The notes: a model not told the origin generated them from the letters alone. DNA of 64,000 nt from Mycobacterium barrassiae (GCF_025822765.1 NZ_JACKUK010000023.1:186001-250000); one strand, 5' to 3'; numbered from the stretch's first letter, positions 1 to 10,650 are shown. Made by a program: numbers and translations.

Positions 1-792
1 CGGTGTCGCCTGGGGGTTGGTTGCCGGCGTTGCGGGTGCGGTGGCCGCCGAGCCTCCGGCGGGCAACTGCTCGCCCCGCATGGACGCGCGAATCTGCTCG
101 AGTCGCGAATGACCCGCCATCTGCACACTGGCCTGCTGCACCTCGAGCATGCGGCCCTGAACCGAGTTCTGCGCCAGCTCCGCCGATCCGATCGCGTTGG
201 CGTAGCGCCGCTCGATCTTGTCGCGCACCTCGTCGAGGCTCGGCGTGTTGCCGGGTGCCGCCAGCTCACTCATCGACCGCAGCGACGCGCTGACCTGCTC
301 CTGCATCTTGGCCTGCTCCAGCTGGCTGAGCAGCTTGGTGCGCTCGGCGATCTTCTGCTGCAGCATCATGGCGTTCTGTTCGACGGCCTTCTTGGCCTGT
401 GCTGCGGCCTGCAGCGCCTGATCGTGAAGGGTCTTGAGGTCTTCGACGCTCTGCTCAGAGGTCACCAGCTGCGCGGCGAACGCCTCGGCGGCGTTGGTGT
501 ACTCGGTGGCCTTGGTGGCATCGCCTGCGGCGGTCGCCTGATCGGCGAGCGTGAGCGCCTGACGGACGTTGACCTGGAGCTTCTCGATATCGGCGAGCTG
601 GCGGTTGAGCCGCATCTCCAGCTGACGCTGGTTACCGATGACCTGCGCGGCCTGCTGCGTCAATGCTTGGTGCTGGCGCTGGGCCTCCTCAATGGCCTGC
701 TGGATCTGCACCTTCGGATCGGCATACTCGTCGACCTTGGAGCTGAACAGCGCCATGAGGTACTTCCACGCCTTGGTGAACGGATTGGCCAT
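1..792 (-). CDS. pspA: PspA/IM30 family phage-shock protein, cut by window edge
   Basis: Membrane-stress protein of the PspA/IM30/Vipp1 family (Rv2744c, the 35 kDa antigen, in M. tuberculosis). These proteins coat the inner face of the cytoplasmic membrane as helical oligomers. The visible 264 residues start [19 protein letters not shown] and are almost entirely Ala/Gln/Glu-rich coiled coil, with no membrane segment. The C-terminus lies beyond base 1; the family is about 270 residues, so only a short Pro/Ala-rich tail should be missing. It lies 104 bases downstream of clgR on the same strand, matching the clgR-pspA operon of other mycobacteria, in which ClgR and sigma-E drive expression. Confidence 0.93.
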   Translation of the reverse strand, partial: MANPFTKAWKYLMALFSSKVDEYADPKVQIQQAIEEAQRQHQALTQQAAQVIGNQRQLEMRLNRQLADIEKLQVNVRQALTLADQATAAGDATKATEYTNAAEAFAAQLVTSEQSVEDLKTLHDQALQAAAQAKKAVEQNAMMLQQKIAERTKLLSQLEQAKMQEQVSASLRSMSELAAPGNTPSLDEVRDKIERRYANAIGSAELAQNSVQGRMLEVQQASVQMAGHSRLEQIRASMRGEQLPAGGSAATAPATPATNPQATP

Positions 793-896
793 CGGTTCGT
801 TCCGCCTTCGTGTCTGTCGTTGTCTCGGCCGTGGGCCGCCGGCTTACCGTGCAGCCCAATCTATCGGGTCGATGACCCTTGCCGCACCTACACCGC

Positions 897-1229
897 TCAG
901 GCCACCGCCATCGACACAACCTGCGGAATGACAACCTTGGTCGCGGCATCGATGTTGGCCGCGCCGACCGATTCGCGTTCGAATGCGGCGAGTTCCTCAC
1001 GGCCCATCTCGTCACCGGCTTCGGAGAGCACCCGGGACAGCGGCACGTCCAGCGCAGTGCAAATGGCGCTGAGCAACTCGCTGGAGGCCTCCTTGCGGCC
1101 ACGCTCGACCTCCGAGAGGTAGCCGAGGCTGACCCGTGCGGCATCGGACACCTCGCGCAGGGTGCGGCCTTGCTCGGTGCGGGCACGGCGCAGAACGTCG
1201 CCGATCACCTCGCGCAGCAATGCCGTCAT
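897..1229 (-). CDS. clgR: ClgR, Xre-type transcriptional regulator of protease and envelope-stress genes
   Basis: A 110-residue helix-turn-helix activator. The Cro/C1-type HTH spans about residues 10-65, with the [20 protein letters not shown] recognition region. Orthologues activate clpP1P2, clpC and the pspA operon and are themselves degraded by Clp protease. The protein ends in VSMAVA, a small hydrophobic C-terminus of the kind Clp proteases recognise. The start is the ATG closely following GGGGAGCACG. A sigma-E-like promoter lies about 50 bases upstream, and pspA follows downstream on the same strand. Family assignment is secure; the degron reading is inferred from the tail. Confidence 0.93.
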   Translation of the reverse strand: MTALLREVIGDVLRRARTEQGRTLREVSDAARVSLGYLSEVERGRKEASSELLSAICTALDVPLSRVLSEAGDEMGREELAAFERESVGAANIDAATKVVIPQVVSMAVA

Positions 1230-1280
1230 CGTGCTCCCCTTCCAAGAAGGTCCTTCGGTGGGTGGGCTCTGTAATAGGGC

Positions 1281-1307
1281 AACGCCGAAACCACGCGACG
1301 GGTTCCC
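1281..1307 (-). promoter_or_regulatory. Sigma-E-type promoter upstream of clgR
   Basis: Reading on the minus strand, GGGAACC (1307-1301), 16 bases, then CGTT (1284-1281) matches the extracytoplasmic sigma-E consensus GGAAC-N16-17-CGTT. The clgR ATG lies about 50 bases further on. In M. tuberculosis clgR is a sigma-E target, so the match is expected. The transcription start is inferred. Confidence 0.7.
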
Positions 1308-1355
1308 GGATCGCGCAGATCGCTGCCGTTGGGACAGAAAACGCAGTTCAGGGCT

Positions 1356-1976
1356 TCAGCAGGCGGCGGGGCGGGCACGCGAATCGCGAATAGCGGAGAC
1401 GACGTAGTCCACGCCGGTGATGACCGTCAGAATCACGGCCGCCCACATCACAACCCAGGCCGCGATCAGCCAGGGGCCCGACAGCGGCAGGATGAACAGC
1501 CCGATGGCGACGCCCTGGACGAGCGTTTTCAGCTTCCCGCCGCGACTGGCCGGGATGACGCCGTGGCGGAGGACCGCGAAGCGCAGGACCGTGATGCCGA
1601 TCTCGCGCGTCATGATCACAACGGTCACCCACCACGGCAGCTCGCCCAGCATCGACAGGCCGATCAACGCCGCGCCGATGAGGGCCTTGTCGGCGATCGG
1701 ATCGATGAGTGTGCCGAATTCGGTGACCATTCCGTAGCTGCGCGCCAGCGCGCCGTCGAACCGGTCCGTGATCACCGCCACGGTGAACACGATGAATGCG
1801 GCTATCCGCCAGAATGTTTCGTGGCCGTCACCGACGAAGAGAACCACGAGGAACACCGGCACCAGCGCCAGTCGCACTCCGGTGAGCATGTTGGCGATGT
1901 TCGCCACCCGGGCACGTGGAACGACTGGATCAGTCGTGGGTTCGCCCGGCACCGCAACAGAATATCGGTTGCTCAA
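1356..1976 (-). CDS. pgsA3: CDP-alcohol phosphatidyltransferase (phosphatidylglycerophosphate synthase-like, PgsA3)
   Basis: A 206-residue polytopic membrane enzyme that transfers a phosphatidyl group from CDP-diacylglycerol to an alcohol, probably glycerol-3-phosphate, as the first step to phosphatidylglycerol and cardiolipin. The complete CDP-alcohol signature is visible: TDRFDGALAR, eight residues, G, three residues, DPIAD. A TTG start at 1976 is chosen because GGAGAG sits seven bases upstream and the N-terminus then aligns with PgsA3 proteins; a GTG at 1991 is the alternative. It is divergent from argA, and a 21-base palindrome covers the start codon. Which of the mycobacterial PgsA paralogues makes phosphatidylglycerophosphate is not resolved by sequence. 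Confidence 0.88.
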   Translation of the reverse strand: MSNRYSVAVPGEPTTDPVVPRARVANIANMLTGVRLALVPVFLVVLFVGDGHETFWRIAAFIVFTVAVITDRFDGALARSYGMVTEFGTLIDPIADKALIGAALIGLSMLGELPWWVTVVIMTREIGITVLRFAVLRHGVIPASRGGKLKTLVQGVAIGLFILPLSGPWLIAAWVVMWAAVILTVITGVDYVVSAIRDSRARPAAC

Positions 1977-1983
1977 ACCGATA
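1963..1983. promoter_or_regulatory. Perfect palindrome between divergent pgsA3 and argA
   Basis: Eight-base arms TATCGGTT (1963-1970) and AACCGATA (1976-1983) are separated by five bases. The right arm overlaps GATACT (1980-1985), a plausible -10 hexamer eight bases before the argA GTG. The repeat also covers the pgsA3 TTG codon. It could be an operator for divergent control, or an RNA hairpin at the pgsA3 start. No regulator is assigned. Confidence 0.5.
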
Positions 1984-1993
1984 CTCTCCACGT

Positions 1994-2503
1994 GTGAGCG
2001 TGGATCCCGCACGGGTGGCCGTACGGCGGGCCAGGACGTCAGACGTACCAGCGATAAAGGCTCTGGTCGACATCTATTCCGGCAAGATCCTGCTGGAGAA
2101 GAACCTGGTGACGCTCTATGAGGCAGTCCAGGAGTTCTGGGTCGCCGAGATCGACGGCGAGCTGATCGGCTGCGGCGCGCTGCACGTGTTGTGGTCCGAC
2201 CTCGGCGAAGTGCGCACCGTCGCGGTGCACCCAAAGGTCAGGGGCCACGGCGTCGGGCACGCAATCGTCGACCGCTTGCTGGACGTGGCGCGCGAACTGC
2301 ACCTGCAACGCATCTTCGTGCTGACCTTCGAGATCGAGTTCTTCAGTCGACACGGGTTCAAGGAGATCGACGGCACCCCGGTCACCGCGGAGGTGTACGA
2401 GGAGATGTGCCGCTCGTATGACACCGGTGTGGCCGAGTTCCTCGACCTGTCCTACGTCAAACCGAACATCCTCGGCAACACCCGAATGCTCTTGACTCTT
2501 TAG
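1994..2503 (+). CDS. argA: Stand-alone GNAT-type N-acetylglutamate synthase (ArgA)
   Basis: A 169-residue GNAT acetyltransferase resembling Rv2747, which acetylates L-glutamate or glutamine as the first step of arginine synthesis without the kinase-like domain of classical NAGS. The acetyl-CoA pyrophosphate loop is RGHGVG at about residues 84-89, after the V-A-V-H-P strand. The GTG start at 1994 is preferred because it falls just after a GATACT -10 element, implying a leaderless or nearly leaderless mRNA, and no ribosome site is visible for an earlier start. The TAG stop is the outermost triplet of the inverted repeat shared with ftsK. Confidence 0.87.
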   Translation: MSVDPARVAVRRARTSDVPAIKALVDIYSGKILLEKNLVTLYEAVQEFWVAEIDGELIGCGALHVLWSDLGEVRTVAVHPKVRGHGVGHAIVDRLLDVARELHLQRIFVLTFEIEFFSRHGFKEIDGTPVTAEVYEEMCRSYDTGVAEFLDLSYVKPNILGNTRMLLTL

Positions 2504-2557
2504 CGATTTCGGCGTGCTTAGTCTCGCTGAGAGTGACCCAGCACGCCGAAATCGCTA
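2501..2557. terminator. 18-bp perfect inverted repeat between convergent argA and ftsK
   Basis: Arms 2501-2518 and 2540-2557 are exact reverse complements (core GCGATTTCGGCGTGCT), with a 21-base loop. The outer TAG on each strand is the stop codon of argA (+) and of ftsK (-). There is no T-tract, so it would be a non-canonical bidirectional terminator or mRNA 3'-end structure. The same core recurs at 54244-54293. Confidence 0.75.
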
Positions 2558-5038
2558 TTCGTCGTCCTCGTCGTCGCTGCCGCCCGAGTCGCCGCGGATC
2601 ATCATCAGCGTCGCCGCGAGCTCGTCCGGCTTGACCAGCACCTCGCGCGCCTTGGAGCCTTCGCTGGGGCCGACGATGTTGCGGGTCTCCATGAGATCCA
2701 TCAGTCGGCCGGCCTTGGCGAAGCCCACCCGCAGCTTGCGCTGCAGCATCGACGTCGAGCCGAACTGACTGGACACCACCAGCTCGACGGCCTGCAGGAA
2801 CACGTCCATGTCGTCACCGATGTCCGGATCGACGTCGGTGCGCTCGCCGGTGGGCTTGGCGGTCGTCACGCCCTCGGTGTACTCGGGCTCGGCCTGCGAC
2901 TTGGTGGCGTCGACGACGGCGTGGATCTCCTCGTCGGTGATGAACGCGCCCTGCAGACGAAGCGGCTTGTTCGCGCCCATCGGCAGGAACAGGCCGTCGC
3001 CCATACCGATGAGCTTCTCGGCGCCCTGCTGGTCGAGGATGACGCGGCTGTCCGTCAGCGACGACGTGGCGAACGCCAACCGCGACGGCACGTTGGTCTT
3101 GATCAGACCGGTGACGACGTCGACCGACGGACGCTGGGTGGCCAGCACCAGGTGGATGCCTGCGGCGCGGGCCTTCTGCGTGATGCGCACGATCGCATCC
3201 TCGACGTCGCGAGGCGCGGTCATCATCAGGTCGGCGAGCTCGTCGACGATCGCGACGATGTACGGGTACGGCTTGTACTCGCGCTGACTTCCAAGCGGTG
3301 CGGTGATCTCCCCCGACCGCACCTTCTTGTTGAAGTCGTCGATGTGGCGCACCCGCGACGCCTGCATGTCCTGGTAGCGCTGCTCCATCTCCTCGACCAG
3401 CCACGCCAGCGCCGCCGCCGCCTTCTTCGGCTGCGTGATGATCGGCGTGATCAGATGCGGAATGCCTTCATAGGGCGTCAGTTCCACCATCTTCGGGTCG
3501 ATCAGGATCATCCTGACCTCTTCGGGCGTTGCGCGCGCCAGCAGCGACACCAGCATCGAGTTCACGAAGCTCGACTTACCCGACCCCGTCGAACCCGCCA
3601 CCAGCAGGTGCGGCATCTTGGCCAGGTTGGCCGAGATGTATTCGCCCTCGATGTCCTTACCCAGGCCGATCACCAAGGGGTGGTGATCGTTACGGGTGGA
3701 CGGGTCGGTCAGCACGTCGGCCAGCCGGACCATCTCGCGATCGACGTTGGGTACCTCGATGCCCACCGCGGACTTGCCCGGGATGGGCGCGAGCATCCGG
3801 ACGCTCTCGGTGGCGACGGCGTAGGCGATATTGCGTTGTAGCGCAGTGATTTTCTCGACCTTGACGCCAGGGCCCAGCTCGACCTCGTAGCGGGTGACGG
3901 TCGGCCCGCGGGTGCAGCCGGTCACCGTGGCGTTCACCTTGAACTGCTCGAGCACCTCGGTGATCGCTTCGATCATCCGGTCGTTGCCCGCGCTGCGCCG
4001 CTTCGGCGCATCACCGGCAATCAACAGGTCCAGGGACGGCAGCGTGTACGGCCCCTCCACGACACGGTCGATGACCTTGGGCTTGGCCGGCTTCTTCTTG
4101 CGTGTCCTGGCCGCCGGCTCAGGGATGGTCGGCGTCTCGTCGTCGAGCGGATAGTTGTCCATCGGCGTGCCGCCGGGACCCCCGGCTCCGGGCCAGGCCA
4201 GCGCCGCATCGTCGCGGTACCCCGACGGGTCGTCGTAGTAACCGTCGGAGAAGTCTTCGGCTTCGCCGTTGGCTGCGTCGTCCTCGTCGTAGTAGTACTC
4301 GTCGTCGTAGTCGTCGCCGCGGAACGCGCGCGCGGAGAACAAGGTCCGTACGGTCTCGGGCACTTCGCGCATCGTCGTGCCCGTCAGGAGAAGCAGACCG
4401 AACAGCGCGCCGATGAACAGCAGCGGCGCCGCGATCCACGCGGTCAGTCCTTCCGAGAGCGGACCGCCGATCGCGAACCCGAAGAAGCCGGCGGCGTGTT
4501 GGCGAGCGACCGGGTCCGCCGGTGAGCCCGCCGCCAGATGCCACAGCCCCAGCACGGGCAGCACGATCATCGACACGCCGAGAATCAGCCGCGGCCGCGC
4601 CTCGGGGTCGGGTTCGGTGCGCATCAGCAGCACGGCGATGACGCCGAGCACGAGCGGCAACAGCGCGACCGTGGAACCGATGAGCACCCGGAGGCCGGTG
4701 TCGATCCAGGCGCCGACGGGCCGTGCCGCATCGAACCAGGAACTCGCGGCGATCACCACCGCGATACCGAGCAACGCCAGAGCGATGCCGTCGCGGCGGT
4801 GGCCGGGTTCGAGATCGCGGGCCCGGCCGACGGACCGCGCCGTCGTACCCGCACCCTTGGCCAGCATCAGCCAGCCCGCGCGCACACCGCGGCCGACGGT
4901 GGCGCCTACCGACGAAATCGGTGAGTGGTTCCGCCGCGGCGCAGGCTTCCGCTTCCGGGTGGTCCGTGATCCGGTCCTCGTGCCAGCCTTTGACCTGCTA
5001 GAACGGCTGCCAGAGCGCGAGGCGGTCTTACTAGGCAT
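2555..5038 (-). CDS. ftsK: DNA translocase FtsK
   Basis: An 827-residue septal DNA pump that clears the terminus region and activates XerCD resolution at cell division. N-terminal hydrophobic segments (roughly residues 75-230) anchor it in the membrane. An acidic linker with Asp/Tyr runs follows, then the RecA-like motor with Walker A GSTGSGKS near residue 480 and Walker [13 protein letters not shown]. The C-terminal gamma winged helix contains [20 protein letters not shown] and reads polar DNA motifs. The tail is strongly acidic. The ATG at 5038 ([10 protein letters not shown]) matches mycobacterial FtsK starts better than an in-frame codon 18 codons upstream. It converges on argA with no intergenic DNA beyond the shared inverted repeat. 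Confidence 0.96.
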   Translation of the reverse strand: MPSKTASRSGSRSSRSKAGTRTGSRTTRKRKPAPRRNHSPISSVGATVGRGVRAGWLMLAKGAGTTARSVGRARDLEPGHRRDGIALALLGIAVVIAASSWFDAARPVGAWIDTGLRVLIGSTVALLPLVLGVIAVLLMRTEPDPEARPRLILGVSMIVLPVLGLWHLAAGSPADPVARQHAAGFFGFAIGGPLSEGLTAWIAAPLLFIGALFGLLLLTGTTMREVPETVRTLFSARAFRGDDYDDEYYYDEDDAANGEAEDFSDGYYDDPSGYRDDAALAWPGAGGPGGTPMDNYPLDDETPTIPEPAARTRKKKPAKPKVIDRVVEGPYTLPSLDLLIAGDAPKRRSAGNDRMIEAITEVLEQFKVNATVTGCTRGPTVTRYEVELGPGVKVEKITALQRNIAYAVATESVRMLAPIPGKSAVGIEVPNVDREMVRLADVLTDPSTRNDHHPLVIGLGKDIEGEYISANLAKMPHLLVAGSTGSGKSSFVNSMLVSLLARATPEEVRMILIDPKMVELTPYEGIPHLITPIITQPKKAAAALAWLVEEMEQRYQDMQASRVRHIDDFNKKVRSGEITAPLGSQREYKPYPYIVAIVDELADLMMTAPRDVEDAIVRITQKARAAGIHLVLATQRPSVDVVTGLIKTNVPSRLAFATSSLTDSRVILDQQGAEKLIGMGDGLFLPMGANKPLRLQGAFITDEEIHAVVDATKSQAEPEYTEGVTTAKPTGERTDVDPDIGDDMDVFLQAVELVVSSQFGSTSMLQRKLRVGFAKAGRLMDLMETRNIVGPSEGSKAREVLVKPDELAATLMMIRGDSGGSDDEDDE

Positions 5039-5136
5039 GTCTGTAAGCCTAGTCGCAATAGCCCCACAATCACCATCTGCCACACGGGTCACAGAAAGGT
5101 ATCAATTGCGGCCCGAGGCCGTCGTAGCGTGCCGAA

Positions 5137-5586
5137 ATGACCACAGAAGCCCAGGCAGCGGGCCTGCCAACCTCGAGCAAGGTGCTCTGCGCCGTCTACG
5201 CGCTGGTCGCGGTAGGTGCGCTGATCGCCACCTGGAGCCAGAATCTCGCCTACATCGGCAGTGAAAACTTCCTGCTCGCGTTTGGCAACGACCTCAAGAT
5301 CACCCCCGCATCGCGGTCGATCACGGTGGATCTGTTTCTGCTCGGCATTCCGCTCGCAATCCTGATGGTGGCCGAGGGGCGAAAACACGGGGTCAAATTT
5401 GTCTGGCTGTACCTGATCGGCAGTGCGGTGACCGCCATCAGCGTCACGTTCCCACTGTTCCTGATCGCTCGAGAACTGCGCATCGCCAAGATCGACGCGA
5501 CCCAGTTGCGTACCGGCGATGCAATCGGGCTGGGAATCGTCGCGGTGTTGATGGCGGCGATCGTCGTCTGGGTCGATCTGGGCTGA
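5137..5586 (+). CDS. DUF2834-like integral membrane protein
   Basis: A 149-residue hydrophobic protein with about four transmembrane helices (near residues 16-35, 60-80, 85-110 and 125-148). The pattern of the third helix (LIGSAVTAISVTFPLFLIAR) resembles DUF2834 proteins. No catalytic motif is visible and the function is unknown. It is divergent from ftsK, with 98 bases between the start codons, and is followed 83 bases later by the monooxygenase/SDR pair, so it may begin a + strand unit. Confidence 0.75.
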   Translation: MTTEAQAAGLPTSSKVLCAVYALVAVGALIATWSQNLAYIGSENFLLAFGNDLKITPASRSITVDLFLLGIPLAILMVAEGRKHGVKFVWLYLIGSAVTAISVTFPLFLIARELRIAKIDATQLRTGDAIGLGIVAVLMAAIVVWVDLG

Positions 5587-5669
5587 AGCGCCGGGTAGCC
5601 GGAATTTAGTTAGGTTCGCTGAGTAGGGTGACTGACGTCCAGCAGGCACTCACCGAGGAGTACACCGCC

Positions 5670-5984
5670 ATGCCCGTCACCGTCGTCGCCACCATGAAAG
5701 CCAAGCCCGAATCCGTGGACGCCGTCCGCGACGCATGCACGAAGGCCATCGAGGCGGTGCATTCCGAGCCGGGATGCGATCTGTATTCCCTGCACGAGTC
5801 GGACGGGACGTTCGTGTTCGTCGAGCAGTGGGCCGACGCCGATGCACTCACCGCACACAGCCAGGCGCCCGCCGTCGCCGAACTCTTCGGCACCGTCGGC
5901 GAACTCCTCGACGGCGCACCCGACATCAAAATGCTGCAGCCGGTGGTCGCCGGTGATCCCGCGAAGGGTGCGCTGCGCCCGTAA
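5670..5984 (+). CDS. Antibiotic biosynthesis monooxygenase (ABM) domain protein
   Basis: A 104-residue single-domain ferredoxin-like-fold protein of the ABM/YgiN family, close to Rv2749. The family signature is the LYSLHES...FVFVEQW stretch, where the E-Q-W strand lines the pocket. Relatives are cofactor-free quinol monooxygenases or small hydrophobic-ligand binders; the substrate here is unknown. The ATG at 5670 is chosen over an upstream in-frame codon because GAGGAG lies nine bases before it and the length then equals Rv2749. Its stop overlaps the SDR start by one base (TAATG), so the two are translationally coupled. Confidence 0.85.
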   Translation: MPVTVVATMKAKPESVDAVRDACTKAIEAVHSEPGCDLYSLHESDGTFVFVEQWADADALTAHSQAPAVAELFGTVGELLDGAPDIKMLQPVVAGDPAKGALRP

Positions 5985-6796
5985 TGCGTGCCCTCGACGG
6001 CAAAGTCGCATTCATCACCGGGGCCGCCCGTGGTCAGGGGCGGGCCGAGGCGATCAGGCTGGCTGCCGACGGCGCGAGCATCATCGCCGTCGACATCTGC
6101 GACCAGATCGCCTCGGTCCCCTACCCCCTTGCGACGCCTGACGATCTCGCGCTCACGGTCAAGCTCGTCGAGGACACCGGCGCGCGAATCGTTGCGCAGC
6201 AGGCCGATGTTCGCGATCAGCAGGCGTTGCAGAAGGCTCTGCAGGCCGGGCTCGACGAGCTCGGCCGGTTGGACATCGTGATCGCCAACGCCGGCATCGC
6301 GCCGATGCAGTCCGACGCCGACGGCTGGCGTGACGTCATCGATGTCAACCTCACGGGCGCGTATCACACCGTCGAAGTGGCGATCCCGACGCTGATCGAG
6401 CAGGGCGACGGCGGAGCGATCGTGCTCACCAGCTCGGTGGCGGGTCTGATCGGCGTCGGAAGCCACGACCCCGGCGCCATCGGATACGTCGCGGCCAAAC
6501 ACGGCATCGTCGGGCTGGTGCGGCTGTACGCGAATCTGCTTGCACAGCACAGCATTCGGGTCAATTCCGTGCATCCCGCGGGTGTCGACACTCCGATGAT
6601 CAACAACGAGGCCACCCGGCAGTGGCTTGGCAGCATCGCCGAGAAGACACCGCAGGACATGGGCAACGCACTGCCTGTACAGGTACTGCAGCCCGAGGAC
6701 ATCGCCAACGCGGTGGCCTGGCTGGTCTCCGATCAGGCGCGTTACGTCACCGGCGTGACGTTGCCGGTCGATGCGGGGTCGGTCAACAAGCGCTAG
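5984..6796 (+). CDS. Mycofactocin-type short-chain dehydrogenase/reductase
   Basis: A 270-residue SDR related to Rv2750. The cofactor motif TGAARGQG near residue 13, followed by AVDICDQ, is characteristic of the subfamily with non-exchangeable nicotinamide whose electrons pass to mycofactocin. NAGI, the catalytic Ser in LTSS and YVAAK complete the active site. The substrate is probably an alcohol or sterol-like compound but cannot be read from the sequence. It is coupled to the ABM gene. Its TAG stop lies inside the CTAG that also ends rnj on the other strand, leaving no terminator space. Confidence 0.9.
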   Translation: MRALDGKVAFITGAARGQGRAEAIRLAADGASIIAVDICDQIASVPYPLATPDDLALTVKLVEDTGARIVAQQADVRDQQALQKALQAGLDELGRLDIVIANAGIAPMQSDADGWRDVIDVNLTGAYHTVEVAIPTLIEQGDGGAIVLTSSVAGLIGVGSHDPGAIGYVAAKHGIVGLVRLYANLLAQHSIRVNSVHPAGVDTPMINNEATRQWLGSIAEKTPQDMGNALPVQVLQPEDIANAVAWLVSDQARYVTGVTLPVDAGSVNKR

Positions 6797-8474
6797 AAGA
6801 TCTCGATGACGGTCGGCACGATCATCGGCTGGCGGCGATAGGTCTCGCCGACCCATTTGCCGACCGCCCGCCGTGCGGCCTGGGCGATCCGGGTCACGTC
6901 GGTGACACGTTCCGCGGCAAGAGCTTCGAGTGCCTCCTCGACCTTGCGAGTGGCGGGCTCCAACGACTTCGGATCCTCGGAGAAGCCCCGCGAGTGCAGG
7001 TGCGGCGGGGCGGCCATCTTGCCCGTGCCGCTGCGTACCACCACGGTGATCCCGATGAAACCCGAAGACAGCGTGAGGCGTTCGCCGACCACCGTCTCGC
7101 CGACATCCCCGCTGATCAGCCCGTCGACGAACATCTTGCCCGTCGACACCGCCCCGGCGATCGACGCCCTACCTGCGACCAGGTCGACGCTGACGCCGTT
7201 CTCGGCCAGCACAATGTTCTCCTCCGGCACGCCCGTGCGCGCCGCCAGCCCGGCGTTCGCGCGCAGCATCCGCCAGGTGCCGTGCACCGGCATAACATTG
7301 CGCGGGCGCACGCCGTTGTAGAGGAAGAGCAGTTCGCCGGCGTACGCATGGCCCGAGACATGCACGCGGACATGAGCATTCGTCACGACTCGCGCGCCGA
7401 TCTTCGCCAGCGCGTCCAGGACGCCGAAGATCGCTTCCTCGTTACCGGGTATCTGCGACGACGACATGATGATGAGGTCGCCCGGCGTCAGCGTGATGCT
7501 GCGATGCTCACCGCGCGACATCCGTGACAGGGCGGCCATCGTTTCGCCCTGGGTTCCCGTGGTGACCAACACAACCCGCTCGGGAGGCATCATCTCCGCA
7601 GCGCCGATGTCGATGATGTCGTCATCGTTGGCAAGCGTCAGATAGCCGAGTTCCTTGGCGATCCCCATGTTGCGGACCATCGACCGGCCGACGAACGCCA
7701 CCTTGCGCCCCAATGCGACCGACGCGTCGATGATCTGTTGCACCCGACCGACATTCGATGCGAAGCAGGCCACGATGACCCGCCCCTGTGCCCCGCGCAT
7801 GAGCCTGTGGATGTTCGGGCCGATCTCACTCTCCGACGGTCCGACGCCAGGGATCTCCGCGTTCGTCGAGTCGCACAGGAACAGGTCCACACCGGCATCG
7901 CCGAGCCGCGACATACCGGGCAGATCGGTCGGCTTGCCGTCGGGCGGCGACTGATCGAGCTTGATGTCGCCGGTGTGCAGCACCGTGCCCGCCCCGGTGT
8001 GGATCGCGATGGCCAGGCAGCCGGGAATCGAATGGTTGACGGTGAAGTATTCGCACTCGAAGACGCCATGAGTGGAGCTCTGCCCGGCGTCCACCTCCTG
8101 AAGCACCGGTTTGATGCGGTGTTCGCGGCACTTCTCGGCGACCAGTGCCAGCGTGAACTTCGAACCGACAACCGGGATGTCTGCGCGCAGCTTGAGCAGG
8201 AACGGGATCGCACCGATGTGGTCCTCGTGCGCGTGGGTGAGCACGAGCGCCTCGACATCCTCGAGGCGGTCCTGGATCAGGCGCAGATCCGGCAGGATCA
8301 GGTCGACCCCAGGCTCGTCGTGCGTGGGAAACAGCACCCCGCAGTCCACGATCAGCAGCCGGCCCAGATGCTCAAAAACCGTCATGTTGCGGCCGATTTC
8401 GCTGATCCCACCCAGCGCCGTCACCCGCAGGGCCCCTGGGGCCAGTGGCCCCGGTGGCGCGAGTTCTTCGTTCA

Positions 8475-8475
<1 letters not shown>
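6793..8475 (-). CDS. rnj: Ribonuclease J
   Basis: A 560-residue metallo-beta-lactamase/beta-CASP nuclease combining endonuclease and 5'-3' exonuclease activity in RNA decay and rRNA maturation. The zinc motif HAHEDH is near residue 80, HTGDIKLD near 165, and the beta-CASP motifs ([31 protein letters not shown]) follow in order. The GTG start at 8475 overlaps the last base of the dapA TAG stop, and the next in-frame sequence upstream does not look like protein. The product begins [11 protein letters not shown], aligning with Rv2752c. It is the last gene of thyX-dapA-rnj. Confidence 0.95.
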
Positions 8476-9401
<926 letters not shown>

Positions 9402-10154
9402 TCACGCTTCTGTGGCTAGCGGGCTGGTTGCCACCTCCGTGCCGTCCGCGAGCGTGTAAATCTCGAAGTCGGAGAACACTTGTGGTGCGACGTCGATCAG
9501 CTGGCGCAAGCACTCGATGGCCAGCCGGCGAATCTCGATGTCGGCCTGCTCACTGGCGCGCATCGCGATGAAATGCCGCCAGGCCCGGTAGTTGCCGGTG
9601 ACGACGATGCGGGTCTCGGTGGCGTTCGGCAACACCGCCCGTGCCGCCTGTCTGGCCTGCTTACGGCGCAGGACGGAGTTTGGTTGGTCGGCGTATTTGG
9701 CTTCCAGCCTGCCCAGCAACTCCGTATACGCCGCGCGGCTGGTGTCGGCGGCGGCGGTGAAGATCTCCGCGAGCTCGGGATCGTCCTCCATTCCCGGGGG
9801 CAGAACGACTTCGGAGTCGTGCTCGGGGACGTAGCGCTGGGAGAGCTGCGAGTAGGAGAAATGACGGTGCCTGATCAACTCGTGGGTGCACGAGCGCGAG
9901 ATCCCGGTGATGTAGAACGACACCGACGCGTGTTCGAGTACCGAAAAGTGGCCGACATCGATGATGTGGCGCAGATAGGAAGCGTTGGTCGCGGTCCGCG
10001 GATTAGGCTTTGACCAGCTCTGATAGCACGCCCGACCGGCGAACTCCACCAGTGCGGGACCGCCGTCGGCGTCCGTGCTCCACGGCACATCCGCCGGCGG
10101 CTGGAACTCGGTCTTGGCGATCAGCTGTACGCGCAGCGGCGCGATCTCGGCCAC
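9402..10154 (-). CDS. thyX: FAD-dependent thymidylate synthase ThyX
   Basis: A 250-residue flavin enzyme converting dUMP to dTMP with methylene-tetrahydrofolate and NADPH. The ThyX signature [14 protein letters not shown] is near residues 90-103 and matches the RHRxxSxxxxSxR pattern. The start is GTG. First gene of thyX-dapA-rnj. The window also encodes ThyA with DfrA, so both thymidylate routes coexist, as in other mycobacteria; ThyX releases tetrahydrofolate without needing dihydrofolate reductase. Confidence 0.96.
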   Translation of the reverse strand: MAEIAPLRVQLIAKTEFQPPADVPWSTDADGGPALVEFAGRACYQSWSKPNPRTATNASYLRHIIDVGHFSVLEHASVSFYITGISRSCTHELIRHRHFSYSQLSQRYVPEHDSEVVLPPGMEDDPELAEIFTAAADTSRAAYTELLGRLEAKYADQPNSVLRRKQARQAARAVLPNATETRIVVTGNYRAWRHFIAMRASEQADIEIRRLAIECLRQLIDVAPQVFSDFEIYTLADGTEVATSPLATEA

Positions 10155-10283
10155 GGCTCACCCTAACGTGGGGGCCTCTGTCGCGTTGTTACTGACGCAC
10201 GCGTTTGGACGCGGGATCGGCGGGGAATTATGCGGTCCTCGGTCGGCGTTTAACCCAACACCGATCTTGGAGGGAGGGGGCCC

Positions 10284-10586
10284 ATGGCCACTGATTACGA
10301 CGCACCCCGCGCCCGCAATGCCGACGACATCGGCGACGAGTCCCTGGAGGATCTGGCGTCGCGAAGCCGCAACAAGGTCGACGTGGCAGTACTCGATGTG
10401 GACGACGGAGACGCCGTTGACGCGATCGACTTGCCCGACATCGATCTGACCGGTGAAGAGCTCACCGTTCGCGTGGTTCCGAAGCAGGCCTACGAGTTCA
10501 CCTGCTCGAGTTGCTTCTTGGTGCAGCACCGCAACCGGCTCGCACTGCAGTCCGGCGATCGGATGATCTGCGCCGACTGCGTGTAG
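10284..10586 (+). CDS. DUF4193 small zinc-ribbon protein
   Basis: A 100-residue acidic protein with a C-terminal zinc ribbon, CSSC near residue 75 and CADC at the end, preceded by the family sequence VRVVPKQAYEFTC. It resembles Rv2699c of M. tuberculosis, which lies elsewhere, so this may be a paralogue or a moved copy. A very strong ribosome site (GGAGGGAGGG) precedes the ATG. Function unknown; zinc binding is inferred from the cysteines. The last codons are part of a threefold tandem repeat. The 129 bases upstream, shared with divergent thyX, must hold both promoters. Confidence 0.85.
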   Translation: MATDYDAPRARNADDIGDESLEDLASRSRNKVDVAVLDVDDGDAVDAIDLPDIDLTGEELTVRVVPKQAYEFTCSSCFLVQHRNRLALQSGDRMICADCV

Positions 10587-10618
10587 ACGGCTGCGTGTAG
10601 ACGGCTGCGTGCAGACGG
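10577..10618 (+). repeat. Three tandem 14-bp units over the DUF4193 stop codon
   Basis: CTGCGTGTAGACGG at 10577-10590 and 10591-10604, then CTGCGTGCAGACGG at 10605-10618. The first unit contains the final Val codon and TAG stop. The pattern suggests replication slippage. It lies between the DUF4193 and deaminase genes, with no known function. Confidence 0.85.
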
Positions 10619-10650
10619 CCTGGCGCCGCCGTTGGCGTTAGGGTGACGCC

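Noticed and set aside
2921-3841. Long + strand open frame opposite ftsK
   Set aside because: Shadow frame rich in Arg/Asp/His with no ribosome site; the FtsK motor motifs are on the other strand.
10200-10235. GTTT-N16-GGGAAT resembling a sigma-F promoter before the DUF4193 gene
   Set aside because: The -10 does not match the GGGTAT-type consensus; too weak to claim.
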